Origin: Moniliella sp. 'wahieum'
Taxonomy: Eukaryota; Basidiomycota; Moniliellomycetes; Moniliellales; Moniliellaceae
DNA: 64,000 bases
Direction of reading: 5' to 3'
NCBI GenBank assembly: GCA_003971905.1
Contig: RSEE01000054.1
Location: forward strand, 186,001 to 250,000
Shown here: piece by piece, positions 36,480 to 47,664 of the stretch
Layout of the letters: each line of letters starts with the position of its first letter
Position numbering within the stretch: position 1 is the first letter of the stretch
Notes under the pieces: model-generated
Database searches by the model: none
What the model was told of the DNA's origin: nothing
The model's input: the letters and a program-made list of their open reading frames with translations, nothing else
Made by a program: the position numbers and the translations under genes

Positions 36480-37061
36480 CGTGGTGCGCACCAGGCCTCA
36501 GCTGCCGGCCCAAGGCACGGGGAGGGGGTGGGTCGAGGAGGGAGCGTGGGGGGGCGGGGGGCGGAGGAGGGAGCAGCGCGGGTGGTGGAGCGGAGGGAGC
36601 AGCGCGGGTGGTGGAGCGGAGGGGAGGAGGTGCGCCACATGAGTGGCAACCAGGATTCAGATTTTCATTCATCCAGCCTGCCATCTGCCGGCGCGGCGGC
36701 GCGGCGCAGAAAAAGGCACGGCGGCAGTCTACCCCAGTGCTGTTTTACAAGCGCGGTGTGCTGCATAGCCCGCTGGGTTGTCCCTCCGATCGGCACTCAC
36801 CTGCCCGTCTCTGCCGCCGATCCGAACCAGCCCACACGCGCCTCTCCCCTGCCACATCGCCTGCTCCCACCCCCGACACGCCGAGCCAGAGCAGCACACC
36901 TCGCAGGAAGGGAGGCCCCGCCTTGCCACGAACCACATGTCTCTCACATGTTCCTTTCTGTCTTCTTGCCTTGATTCTGTTTACCCACACGGGACGTAGA
37001 TCCAGGTCGGGCAATTACATCCGCTGCACAAAGGAACTCCACATTCCCGCCACTGCACGGC

Positions 37062-37145
37062 AGCTACCTAGCTCAGGCGGAAGAGCGGTGGGCTCATATG
37101 TCCCTTGTGACCCACAGGTCGTCGGATCAAGACCGACGGTAGCTA
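37062..37145 (+). tRNA. tRNA-Met (CAT, elongator) with an 11-nt intron
   Basis: Acceptor arms AGCTACC and GGTAGCT pair perfectly over seven positions. The D stem GCTC/GAGC, anticodon stem GTGGG/CCCAC and T stem GTCGG/CCGAC also pair. The anticodon loop begins CTCATA, giving anticodon CAT, and 11 bases (TGTCCCTTGTG) follow position 37 before A38. This is the standard place for a nuclear tRNA intron. The T loop ATCAAGA suits elongator methionine tRNA. A run of six T residues follows at 37149-37154. Confidence 0.88.
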
Positions 37146-37148
37146 CTC

Positions 37149-37154
37149 TTTTTT
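37149..37154 (+). terminator. RNA polymerase III terminator of tRNA-Met
   Basis: Six consecutive T residues four bases after the tRNA discriminator base. Confidence 0.8.
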
Positions 37155-37345
37155 GGCGCATTTTCAACGCGACCTGAATTTAACATGAGAACCCTAGCGC
37201 ATCTTGGTCCTTGCCTCGTGCGGAACGGCAGCAGCGGTAGGGTTTCGGAATGTGCCCGCCATCCGTGCGCCCCCCAGCTTTGAATGCCTTGAGCGAAGCG
37301 GGCGCTGACGCTGACGTCGCTTCCCCAGCTTTCCAGGCCTCCGCC

Positions 37346-38338
37346 ATGCCACCCCGGTCGCCTATGGACGAGTTTATGCGCAGGATGCAGGACACGGCAA
37401 GGGACGCCAGCCGTGGGCGCTTCCCTGGCGGCGGGCGGGGTGCTCCCAAGGGTGTGCTCGGCGGAACGGGTGCCATTGTGGGTCTGGTCGCGCTCGCTGT
37501 GGGCATCAATGCGTCGCTGTTCAATGTCGATGGTGGACACCGGGCGATCAAGTACAGCCGTGTGTATGGTGTGCTGCCGACCGTGTACCCAGAGGGCACA
37601 CACTTCCTTCTTCCCTGGTTTGAGCATGCCATCGATTACGACGTGCGTGCCAAGCCGCGCAGCATCGCCTCCTTGACCGGCACCAAGGACCTGCAGATGG
37701 TCAACATCACCTGCCGTGTGCTCTCGCGCCCAGACGCACACCAGTTGCCATCCTTGTACCGTGAACTGGGCGCTGACTACGATGAGCGCGTGCTGCCATC
37801 AATCGTGAACGAGGTGCTCAGGCAGTGGTGGCGCAGTTCAATGCGTCCCAGTTGATCACTCAGCGTGAGATGGTGTCGCGTCTGGTCCGGGATTCGCTCA
37901 CCGCCCGCGCCAGGCGGTTCAACCTCGTACTGGATGATGTCTCCATCACGCATGTCGCCTTCAGTCCCGAGTTCACCGCGGCGGTTGAGGCCAAGCAGAT
38001 TGCCCAGCAAACGGCCCAACGGCGGCCTACCTGGTGGATCAGGCGGTGCAGGAGAAACAATCATCATTGTCAAGGCACAAGGTGAAGCCCGCTCGGCCGA
38101 GCTAATTGGTGAAGCGCTCAAGAAAAACAAGGGCTTCTTGGCCTTGCGCAAGCTCGAGGCTGCCAGGGAAATCGCTTCGACTTTGTCCATCAGCGGGAAC
38201 AAGATTATGCTCGACGCCGATTCACTTTTGCTCAACGTGTATGTCCCTTCTTTCCCTTTCTCTTTCCCTTTTCTCATGCTTACCATTATTTTCAACAGTG
38301 CCACCGAGGATCCCGACAGTGCCAAGACCAAAAAGTAA
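37346..38338 (+). CDS. PHB2: Prohibitin-2
   Basis: Inner-membrane ring scaffold of mitochondria, partner of PHB1. After a Gly/Arg-rich start comes a membrane anchor ([18 protein letters not shown]), then the SPFH/PHB domain with [16 protein letters not shown] and [19 protein letters not shown]. Next are [36 protein letters not shown] and a coiled coil. The last intron (38239-38298) joins LLLNV to [12 protein letters not shown]. Single-base losses lie near 37822 (rebuilds [13 protein letters not shown]), near 38026 ([12 protein letters not shown]) and near 38066 ([12 protein letters not shown]). The length after correction is about 310 residues, as expected. A start about 200 bp downstream of the tRNA gene is likely. 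Confidence 0.95.
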
Positions 38339-38724
38339 TGTCTCTTATCCATCCCATCGCCGTTGCACCGCAACTCACGCCAAAATTGATTCACTGCTCA
38401 TCACCCCCGGGTTTCCACAGGTGGTCAAGGGCGATGGTTTTAGCTCGGTGGACCAATCTCCAAATATCAATGACGTTATCAACATCAGGACTGGAGACAA
38501 CATAGGATTAGATTGCAGACCAATGCACAACAACTGGGGCATGTAGCGTAAAGCATCAATCCACCTCACGGTGCGACGATGGGACCCCCACTTCCCAGAC
38601 GAGCGTGAGAAGGTACATGGGGATCTGCGGCCAAACCCGCTGGCAAGTCGACGGCGGCTGGACGGCATGCTCGCTGCCTACCTTGGTCATAGGCTCGGCA
38701 TCTCCTGCAGCTGCAGTCGACGAA

Positions 38725-39829
38725 CTAGCTGAGCCAACTGATGAAAGTTGTGATCAAAGGTTGCTTTGCTACCAGGTTGGCGGCTTGGACGTTGGAGCCG
38801 TTGTCACGGAATAGGAGGGCCTTGTGGCGCCGGCTCTTCTGCTTGGCGAATGATTGCCTCGCCACGAGGGTGTTCCATGGCCCGGCATTCGATAAGGAGC
38901 AGCCTTCTGAACAGCGGCACTTGCCTCCCAAATAGGCCGGAAGATTTTCGAGCGGAATCTGCTGGGCTAGCTCACGCTCGTACCCATTCCCCAGAATCTT
39001 GATCTTTCGACCGTGACGGGATCGAGCCACGCCTTGACAACAGCCCAAACCGTGGTGAAAATGTAGGGCGCATTGATGATGTAAAAACTTTCCCATCGTC
39101 AGGGTAGTAGTACTGGCCAATCTTGGATGCCTGTTGCACGTACCCTGATACTTTCCAGAATTGCGACACACCCACGTCTTTAGGTCCATGATCGTACAGC
39201 TCGTCCGATCAATTCCTCCCGCTCGAACGAGCATACGGGCAAGCGCTCGCGCTGGAACTTTTCGTACTCAACCACAAGCTTCTGCATGATCCGCTCCGGC
39301 GAGGATGATTGTACAATGCCTGAGATCGACTTTGCCCAGTTGTCAATGTAGACGGGACGGCCGTCCTTGTCAGTTTTGTGGTAGAACTGGGGGTACAGCT
39401 CGTTGACCCCTCTTTTTCAGGGAAGGTAAACGATTGGTATAGCTCATCAACCTTGAAATCACGCCGCCACTGCTCCGCCTCGGAAAACATGGCAAATGTA
39501 GCATCCAAGTCCCATTTTCGGGCCCGCAGAAAGCGGCAGAGACACGCATCGTCGTGGCGGGTGGGATCGTAGAACTTGCTCTCGACCGCTTTTGCGCGAA
39601 GAGCATCGAGGAGCAGCCTGTTGGTGTTGGTTCAGGTGACGGGGCGGCCGGGGTGGGCATAGGCGCGGCAGTCAGGTTGATAGTGTGGATCGAGCGGGCT
39701 CGGGAGGTGTGGCGGCCAAGGAGGCCGAGGTTGATGGTGGGCGTGGGCGTGCGCCTCCTGCGGCTGGGCTGTGGCGGCGGCGCCAGCGGCAGCATCAGCA
39801 TCGCGCTCCTTGTGCTTCCGGCGGAACAT
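38725..39829 (-). CDS. SEC14: Sec14-like phosphatidylinositol transfer protein
   Basis: CRAL-TRIO lipid exchange protein that maintains Golgi lipid balance. The chosen start at 39829 gives MFRRKHKERDADAAAGA, a low-complexity lead. Later blocks in varying frames are FLRARKWDLDATFAMF, EAEQWRRDFKVDELYQSF, KDVGVSQFWKVSGYVQQ, ASKIGQYYYP and KIKILGNGYERELAQQIP. ENLPAYLGGKCRCSEGCSL ends the lipid-binding fold. Frame slips occur near 39640, 39530, 39410, 39200 and 39050. The C terminus is uncertain: the frame stop at 38725 or a shift into a Ser/Ala-rich tail (to about 38690). It is head to head with SPO7. Confidence 0.9.
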
Positions 39830-39969
39830 GAGGGTGGTGGGCGTGTGCGGCTGCGGGTGTGGCAGGAGCGGGGGTAGGCGACCGGCCGCCGCAAGTGGAG
39901 ATCTCAGCTGCCCAACATTCCGCTGCGCCCAGCAAATCCTCAACCACGCTGCACCCGTCGGCCAGCGCA

Positions 39970-39977
39970 TGACGTCA
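39970..39977. promoter_or_regulatory. CRE/ATF palindrome in the SEC14-SPO7 promoter
   Basis: TGACGTCA, the full eight-base CRE/ATF bZIP site, lies 141 bp upstream of the SEC14 start and 275 bp upstream of SPO7. It is seen in the sequence only; binding is inferred. Confidence 0.55.
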
Positions 39978-40000
39978 CTCCACCTGCGCCCTCGTTTCTC

Positions 40001-40020
40001 GTCACGCGTCACGCGTCATG
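40001..40020. promoter_or_regulatory. Paired MluI-type boxes in the SEC14-SPO7 promoter
   Basis: Two ACGCGTCA words are set one after the other (7-bp step). ACGCGT is the MCB site of G1/S factors in fungi. The same TGACGCGT double word occurs at 44956-44973 near IND1 and in part at 9231-9247, so it could equally be a dispersed repeat. Confidence 0.5.
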
Positions 40021-40251
40021 TGCCGATCGATGCGACTTTCATCTCAGCCATCGCATCGGCATCATCGGTCGATTCCCGAATCAAAGGGTGTTGACAGCAA
40101 ATTAGGTAACTGCATGTTTCAAAACCTGCCCAACCCTGCTGATGATTGGGGCCAGCCGACCCCCGGCCACCCTCCACCCCGACCTCAGCCTCGAGCCCCT
40201 CGCGATGGATGCCGCCGCGGTGGACAAGGGGCGCCGCAGTGCCCCGGCTCC

Positions 40252-41349
40252 ATGGCGCGCGGACCGCCGTCGGAGCCTGCAACCTACCGCGACCTGCTGA
40301 TCTTTGAGGGAGCGCCTCAAACAGTCCGCTTCGCGTCTGCGCAAACGCAAGCGCCGGCTGGGGCACGCTGCTTGTGTCAGCATCACCGTCTGCCTTGCTC
40401 TGGCCTACACATCCAGTTCGCCCCACCCCGCAATGTTTGGACCACCTTGTTACCTCCGCCTTTTGTCTTGTGCACCTCAATCTGTCTTTCTTTGTCTCGG
40501 GTCTCTACTCGGACCGCATCGTAGCATCCCACAGGTATGTTGGTTCCATGCTATTCACTCCAGGGACGCGCGTACGAACTTACGAGCCCTGCTACAGATA
40601 CAGCCAACAGGCGAACCGCGCATTGCGCAACCTCAACATGCATCTCAACCTGCGCACCGCTCCTCAACGCGGCATTATTTCCCGCTTCTTCTTCCCATTT
40701 GCTTCCCCACTCCTGGTGGTGAAAAAAGCCAAAGGAAGATCAGCCTCCACGGTGGCTTTTCCCGTTCCCTTCGGCTTTTCATTGGCATCAACGGCTCCGC
40801 TGGATCGGCCGGGGGCGCCAGCAAGCGGCATGCTTGTCCGGCATCCCCCCTCTACCAACCCCCGAGGAGAACTCATTTTCTCCTCACGCGTTCCAGTCAA
40901 GTTCAGGCAAGGTTACGAGCGGTACCGGGCAGCGTTTGAGCGTCGCAGATCCGAACGGCTGGAAGCGCCCGGTCGCTGGCTGGCGCTTTTGGCTCTACAC
41001 TGGCGCAGGGTGGGGGTGGTGGCGCAAAGAGATTTGGAAACTGCCGAGGGGCCGGCACAGACTGGAAAATCGGCGGTGCCCAGAGCAAAACATGCGACAC
41101 CTTCAGGGCATCGTAATCATTCCCATACCCACACGCAACATCAACACATCCGCACCACCTCCACCACCTCCACCAAGAGCAATGGATCCCAGCGCCGCAA
41201 AGGTCACTCTTCTCGCCCCTCGCACCTGTCCCCCCCTCCCTTCTGCTTCTCCGCAGAGACCACCGTCACCTGCGCCCTCTGATACCAGCTACGCTTCCTC
41301 CGATGCGTCGCCGCAGTCGAAAAGCCGGGCCCTCCCAGAATTGCGATGA
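40252..41349 (+). CDS. SPO7: Spo7-like regulatory subunit of the Nem1-Spo7 phosphatase
   Basis: ER/nuclear-envelope protein that supports dephosphorylation of the phosphatidate phosphatase Pah1. Family landmarks are YRDLLIFEERLKQ, RLRKRKRRLG, first membrane segment LLVSITVCLALAYTSS, and second membrane segment LSFFVSGLYSDRIVASH. Then an intron (40535-40597) joins SHR to YSQQANRALRNLNMHL. Further on come NPRGELIFSSRV, GYERYRAAFERRRSE and the Trp-rich RFWLYTGAGWGWW. Frame slips occur near 40310, 40370, 40435 and 40960. The N-terminal start could lie further upstream (to 40018). Confidence 0.85.
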
Positions 41350-41879
41350 CACCAACCACTGAACGAAATTATTACGCGCCATACATTTGAACAACATGAG
41401 AGCAATTTTCGTTTGGTTTCGTTTCGAATCCATCCCGTGTACTGTAAATGTATCTGCGTGTAAGGGAGAATGGAACAGGTATCAGGCTTTTGAAATGAGG
41501 AAGACCAGTGATCCCTTTTTCCGTCTCGCGACCGTCTTGGATATGGCTGCAAAGCACATTGATATGACGTGGTTTGTGTGAGACTGAATGGGGCGATGGT
41601 TCCTCGCCATCTAGTGCAATCTTGAGAACGGGGTTCCGTGGATTCTGGAAGTTGGTTTTCAGCAGCTGCTGAGGTTGGGATGGGTTTTGCCTCAGCCTGA
41701 GTAGCACGATGGGTGGGGTGTCCCCTGCTCACAGCTACCGAATCGGCCAGTGCAGCCCCGGTGGGTTTACCCCAGAGTTTGCTCCACTGAAATGTTGAGC
41801 TGGCCGAGCCGCGCACTGACCCGCCTCAGGCCAGAAAGCTGAAGTACACCTCAACATCCTTAGCTCCACCATCCCCGCC

Positions 41880-43676
41880 ATGCTGCTCGCCCGCGCCGGC
41901 TCATCCACGACGATTGCCTCAGTGCATCAGATCCTGCACACTTCCTCTCGCCTCTTGACAGTGCCCCGCCCGGTGTACGCGGGGCTTCCGTACGCGGGCC
42001 AGTTCCGCTCGGGCGAGCAAGTGGCTGTGGACCATGTCGTGGTCGGCGGTGGCGCAGTGGGCCTGGCAGTAGGTGCAGCGTTGGCTGCTCGCTTCCCCTC
42101 CAAGAGTACGTATGTCCTTGAGCGTCACGCCCACGTTGGAATGGAAACCAGCAGCCGCAACTCGGAGGTGGTGCATGCGGGGCTGTACTACCCTCCCGCA
42201 TCGTACAAGACGGCTCTGTGTCTGCGCGGGCGGGAACTGCTCTACCGATTCTGTGAGCAGCACCAGGTTCCCATCCAAAAAGTTGGCAAACTTGTGGTCG
42301 GTACCGAACCGGCATATTTTGATCGGATGCTGGCCCATGTAACTTCTTTGCCGGTAGGCTTAGACCTCTTGGTCCCGCCCTACTATGGCCCTCCAACCCC
42401 CCAAACAAGGCGTCTAACATTTGTTCCCCTCGTCCCCGCACCGCTCGAGAAGTTGTCGGGAGACCAAGCGCGGAGTTGGAACCTGATCTCAGCGCCGAAA
42501 TTACCGCAGCCATCCTGTCGCCCCAAACGGGGATTATCGACAGCCACACGTACATGCAAACGCTAGTGGACCAACTGGATGCGGCAGAGAACGCAGAACT
42601 CGTGCTTGGGACTCGCGTGGTGGACATTCGTGCTCACAACGACGGGACAATGGAATGGGTTTGCCTTGCAGACCATCACAGGAAGCGTGGAGGAAGCCGC
42701 GGCCGAAGGTGTTCCCGCTGACGTCTCATGGCCAAGGTGGTGATCAATGGCGGGGCTCGATGCTCCCTGCTGATGAACCAGCTGCTGCGCTCGGGTACCG
42801 GACCCAACCCGACCTCCTGGGGAAGTGACGGCAGTGACTAAATCCGGAGCACGATTGATTCGCTTGAATGAACAAGGGCACCTACCCGCGTGGCACTGCA
42901 AGGGAAACTATACTTCCTATCCTCGTTCGGCAGGCGGTGTGGGTCAAGTCAAGCACTTGATCTACCCCACGCCCAACTTTGGAGGTTCCACGGCCGAGGG
43001 AGCGGCTAAGTATTCCCACCAGTCGTTGGGCAGTACGTCTATCCCCTGTTCCCTCTGCGCTTGCTTGACCAGACTGCTGACGCTCGCACTGCAGCCCACC
43101 TCACTCTTGATTTGCAAGGCAACATTCGGTTTGGCCCTGACAGCGAATGGCTTTCCCCTCCCAAGGAGGGGGACGAAGCGGCAGACTACTGGACCGACCA
43201 CCTTGCTCCCCTCGCCGAAGGGAGCGACCGGCTGAAGCAGATGGGCGAAGATGTCCATCTGTATTTGCCTGCATTGGCTACCCAAGAGCTGGCACCGGCC
43301 TATGGGGGGATCCGACCCAAACTGATGGTCCACCTTCAGCTCCTGCCCAGGGCGAGGCAGGCTTTGTCGATTTCTTCCCTTGTTCCATGCTGCCCGAGGG
43401 CTGCAGGACCAGCCCCTGTGGCAATTCACCTTGCCCACCTCAGCCTGGGCCTACTTCGGCCCCGCCCCCGATGCAGCCGCCCACAATCATGCCGGAGCAG
43501 GAGCATTGGTGAGTCTTTTGGGGATTGAGAGTCCGGGATTGACGTCAAGCCTGGCGATTGCAGAGCTGGTCACTGCCCGCATTGCGCGCGGCGTATGGGG
43601 GGATTATAATCCTTCCTTTCGCCGCAAGGGCAAGACGGAGGACATTGGAGGTGCTGATCTGGATGCGTGGGCGTGA
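41880..43676 (+). CDS. L-2-hydroxyglutarate dehydrogenase, FAD-dependent
   Basis: Oxidises L-2-hydroxyglutarate to 2-oxoglutarate, generally in mitochondria; the N terminus (MLLARAGSSTTIASVH) is compatible with targeting. The FAD site is [18 protein letters not shown], then ERHAHVGMETSSRNSEVVHAGL and YYPPASYKTALCLRGREL. Later sequence has DQARELEPDLSAEI, IDSHTYMQTLVDQLD, HCKGNYTSY-like, KHLIYPTPNFGG, and a C terminus HNHAGAGALVSLLGIESPGL with the second flavin contact. Intron 43033-43094 joins SLG to THLTLDLQG. Frame breaks near 42345, 42470, 42660, 42720, 42825, 43330 and 43375 fragment it. The end at 43676 overlaps or abuts IND1. Confidence 0.9.
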
Positions 43677-43689
43677 AAAGGATAGAAGA

Positions 43690-44787
43690 GTGCCATTCAC
43701 ACCTTTTGGGCTTCAACAGGAGCTGCCATACATCCTGTGCTACATGTGCAAACGCTTGCGCCGTCACCCGCCGTTGTAGGATGCAGAAGGTCCAACGAAG
43801 CAGGCCGGCCTGGTCGGCTGCAGGACTGAGTTGGGGGTCAATAGGGATCCGGCCGAGCACGGGTGCACCCAGCTGGGCAGCCAGCTCGTCAAACTTGGCG
43901 CGAACCAAAGATTTCACTCTTGGTGCCATCGGGCAGGACGAGGTGGGCCATGTTCAGCAGCAGCCCCGGGTCAGGCACCTGTTTTCCGGAACAGGGCCAG
44001 GCCCTTGCGCGCGTCAGCAAGAGCCACCTCTTGCGGAGTCGAACAACAACGCTGGCGTCGATTTCGGCCAACTGCACCAGGGATAAGGCCACATCCCCGG
44101 TCCCAGGTGGCATATCGATCACCAACACGTCCACCCCTGGTGCCGAAACATCGGCGGGCAAAGAAAGCGACTCGGGTCCACGCCAGTCCACGTCAAATAG
44201 CAGTTGCTGCACGGCCTTCATTACCATCATCCCTCGCCAAACCACGGCGTGTCTTCGTTTCCCTCGCTCTGTCCACCCCCGGCAGCGCCGAGGGGAGGCA
44301 GCAGGAACCCAAGCGACATGGCCTTCAGCCCGTGGCTTTTGAGTGGCACCAGTGCCCCAGCCGGTGTCAAATCCGGCTCTGGTGCGTCCTTGAGCCCCAG
44401 TAGTCTAGGTACCGAGGGACCAAACACGTCCAAGTCAGCAGTCCGACTCGAGGCCGCTGCCCGGCAGGGGGAGGGGGCCAAGCGCTGGCCCACCGGGGGT
44501 GGAGAGGGATAAGGCCACGGCCAAGTTGGCCGCCACAGTCGACTTGCCCACGCCCCCCTTCCAGAGGAGACAACGACGACGTAGCGGCGTGTGGAATGCG
44601 GCGCTTCTCGGGGCCTCTTCGGCGCGGGAAGGCAGGCGGATCAGTGTTGCGAGGGAGACCGAGCGGGTTTGTCATGCGCGCAGACGCGGGCGCTGGAGCC
44701 CAACATGCGACGCCCGGGCGAAAATAAGGCACTGGTCCTGAGCGTTGGTAACCTGAAGCACGTGGCAAGCGACGTTGGTGCTGCCAT
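43690..44787 (-). CDS. IND1: Mrp/NBP35-type Fe-S carrier, IND1/NUBPL-like
   Basis: P-loop ATPase for [4Fe-4S] cluster assembly of mitochondrial complex I. The start MAAPTSLATCFRLPTLR has a good matrix-targeting look. The Walker A (GGVGKST) lies near 44550 in another frame, followed by GLKDAPEPDLTPAG, SLGFLLPP, WRGMMVMKAVQQLLFDVDW, DVLVIDMPPGTGD, and LAQLGAPVLGRIPIDPQLS. Where relatives have NMSxFxCPxC, this gene reads NMAHLVLPDGTKSEIFG, so the two cluster cysteines are not visible; a shifted frame gives one CP. It breaks in several places (44480, 44270, 44040, 43925). The stop is approximate. It is convergent with the L-2-hydroxyglutarate dehydrogenase gene. Confidence 0.8.
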
Positions 44788-44955
44788 GGCGGCGTCGATG
44801 TGGGGGTTGATGGTGGTGGGGGGACAGCGTTTCAAAGGTCTGTCCTAGGGTCGACCTAGGGATCCACCGGCGAGGGTTGAACGTTGAAATCAATTCAGGC
44901 AGCCAAAAGTGTTTCTTCTGGTGTGTCTTCAAGCTGCCAGTGATGATCATCGCTC

Positions 44956-44973
44956 GTGACGCGTGACGCGTGC
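44956..44973. promoter_or_regulatory. Paired ACGCGT boxes upstream of IND1
   Basis: GTGACGCGTGACGCGTGC lies 170 bp upstream of the IND1 start and has the same double-box design as in the SEC14-SPO7 promoter. Possibly cell-cycle control, possibly a repeat. Confidence 0.4.
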
Positions 44974-45202
44974 GGCGAAAAACAAAAAGGCCTAACCGCC
45001 GCTTCGTCTTCGATGTCTGCACAGATATATTGGGCGGAGGGGCTAGTTAGCGCCAACAGATACATGGATGGTAGTAGAATACTCTGTTCACCCACTTCCA
45101 CCGCTAACACAACTGTCCGACCCCGTTGGAGAAGATTGTGCTTGCTTGTCCGGACCATCAATGCGGACGGGTTGAGCACGGTCCAGGACTGATCGAATAT
45201 GT

Positions 45203-46105
45203 TCACTGCGACTAATATAGGGAAGGAAACAATTACGAAGGAACAACCGCGCAGCCTTACTGGTGAGCGAACGGACACGCCCGCCAGCTGCGAGGCAGCA
45301 CCCGTGTGAGGGTTGATGGCTGCCTGTGCCGCCGCCTCGCCCTGCAAAGGCTCAATCTCGACCCCGCGCTCGCCTGCCTCGCGCGCGATCTCGTGGAAGA
45401 TGCCATGGGGTCGTACCAAATGTCGATGTTCTCGAGCTGAAACTTGTCGTTCACCTTGGCCACCACGATGCCCTCAATGCTCAGCGTGCCTCCGTGCGCC
45501 TTGACACGCACCATCTCCCCCTTGTCGTTGCGGCCGGTATAGTCGTTCTTCATCACACCCCAATGCCTCCACTTGCCGCCACAGTGGGCGGGCCCGAGTA
45601 GACTTCCAGCACTTCCCACGCAAACGTAGGCATCATCCGCTTGAATGTCTTGTGCGACGCTTCAAAGTCGTTGTGCTCAGGGCTGTAGAACTGGCTGTTA
45701 CCCAGCAGAGCGTTGTATGTCCCTACCCGGAGCATGTCGTGTCCCGTTGTTCGTGGACCTCCGTTCAGACTAAACGTGTAGTTGCTCTGGTCGATCGTAC
45801 GCCAATCCTCCAGGTTGGGCTTAAAGCTAGCCTCGATTTCCCAGTTCTTGACAAGGTTGGAAACAAGATCAGGAAGCGAACCAGCTTCCCAGTTGGTGGT
45901 CTTCGCTGTGTACACATCCAGAAGGTCAGAAAGAGAGAGCGATGGAAGAGCATGCAGATGTGAATGATAGAATGGGTCGTCTCGTCAACATACTCTCGTT
46001 GGCAAACTCGCGCGTCTTCTTGTAGTTGGGTGCCATCTTGTGGCGCCAGGTAACATTGTCCTTCAGGACGGCATCCGGGTCGGTCATGTAGTCGGGAATA
46101 GACAT
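45203..46105 (-). CDS. SnoaL-like/pathogen-related family protein
   Basis: Member of a cystatin/NTF2-like fold family seen in fungi and as the barley 'pathogen-related protein'. Its biochemical role is unknown; relatives are annotated as polyketide-cyclase-like. Exon 1 starts MSIPDYMTDPDAVLKDN; an intron (about 45918-45993, GTATGT/CACAG) joins REFANE to TKTTNWEAG. Then follow LVKNWEIEASFKPNLEDWRT, NGGPRTTGHDMLRVGTYN, KRMMPTFAWEVLEVYSGPP, WRHWGVMKNDYTGRNDKGE and EGIVVAKVNDKFQLENID. A frame break near 45570 and another near 45405 occur. The C-terminal end joins through a GTAAGG intron to a TGA at 45203-45205, which is uncertain. Confidence 0.75.
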
Positions 46106-47664
46106 GGCGATGAAAGTCAAGACTAAAGTGGGGCAACGGGAAAGAAAAGGTGCTGACAAACGTCAAAAGGGGAGGGCTTATAGCTCAGGGAAGGTGCGCC
46201 GCGTTCTCCTCGCTCACGCACCCACACATCCCTGCCCCCGGCCAAGTCCTTCAACCTCCACCTCTCTTTCACCATGGTGTAGCCTGGGGCCTGGAGGGCC
46301 TGTGCATGTGAGCAGCCCGAGAATGCTGACATATGTGACGGGGGCATAGTAAGGTGACTGACGGTGACTGGTGTCCCCCATCCCGTATAGGCCGTGTGCA
46401 AGTGCAGGACTTCGAGATTCAATATTCAAGCTAGCTTCAAAAGGCCTCTATCGCTTCTCGTCTCAGCCCTCAGCCCTCAGATCTCATTGATTTTATCCAT
46501 TGAGATAGTGAGGCCCTAGTGAGGCCCCTGAGACCCCAACTTCTCAAACCGAGGAGCACCTGTTAGTAACACTTTGCGGACGGGAAAAACTAGTAGTACA
46601 GGGTGCGGAATCTCGTACGTGACGCATCGATTGCAGATGAACGGGATTTGGCGGGTGGGCACCGGGCGCTAGACCTACATACAACGGCTTACATTTGAGT
46701 CTTTGAGCGGCTGAGCCACCGCCTCCCCCCCTAAGCGCCCACTGAGAGACTAGCTTTGGTGTCATCCATTGCACCATATACCTTCGACTCGGGCTCAGGC
46801 TGCTCAGGCGCCCATGTGCTCATATGGGATGGAAACGATGCGATTGTCATAGAAGTAGTTGCGCGTTACGCCCGCGGACGTACGACCGGCACCGACATGC
46901 TGTCAGTTATGAGGCACTTTGTCGCAGTGAGTGACTGCCGCCGGGACGTCTGTGACATGGTGTGGTGGCGGGAATCCACATGCTCCCTAATCTAGATACC
47001 TGACGTGGTCCGCCAAGCTCCGCCCCATCCCATACTCCAAGTGATCGATGATCCCTGTAGAGCTGTAGCAGGCCGCAGGTCGGAACTCCTTGTGGTATTA
47101 CAATCAGCCTTTGCACCATGGAGAGTATGACAGGGGTGATGCAGTGATGCAATGGAGACTACTGTGACATGTGACAAACGTGACGGGTGTGGCGCCAAAC
47201 GTTGCCGCCAATGTCTCCATCGAGCCGCTCCCTGTCGCTCCCTGTCGTTCTCTGTCGTTCTCGAAGAGAATGTGAACGGCGTGCAAGTGTTGAATGGCCG
47301 ACGATGAAGGTGAACGTTGAAGCTTGAAGGCTTGAGAAGCTTGGGGTCTAACTATAAGATGGGCGAGGTGGACGTTGGTGCGTGCTTTCGGTCTGTATTG
47401 ATCGATAATCCGGGTGCCAGTAAGTGTGTGTGAAAGCGCGAGAGGATGCCTACAGGAGGAAAGCAGTCAGTAGATGGACCACACACGTTCTGTCGAAGTG
47501 CAAGGGAAATGTTGAACGTCAAACGGATAAGCAAGGCCAAATTGTAGCGGAGGTTCAACAACGTCTGCGCATGTACTCCACGGGCGCTGGTGAAAAATTA
47601 ATATTTTGCTTAGATGACCACATCACCCAAAAATGAGTAAATTTTTACGAATATTACCTTGGCA

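Noticed and set aside
37800-38070. Programmed frameshifting in PHB2
   Set aside because: Three unrelated slip points in one gene, with no slippery heptamer or structure, fit sequencing error better.
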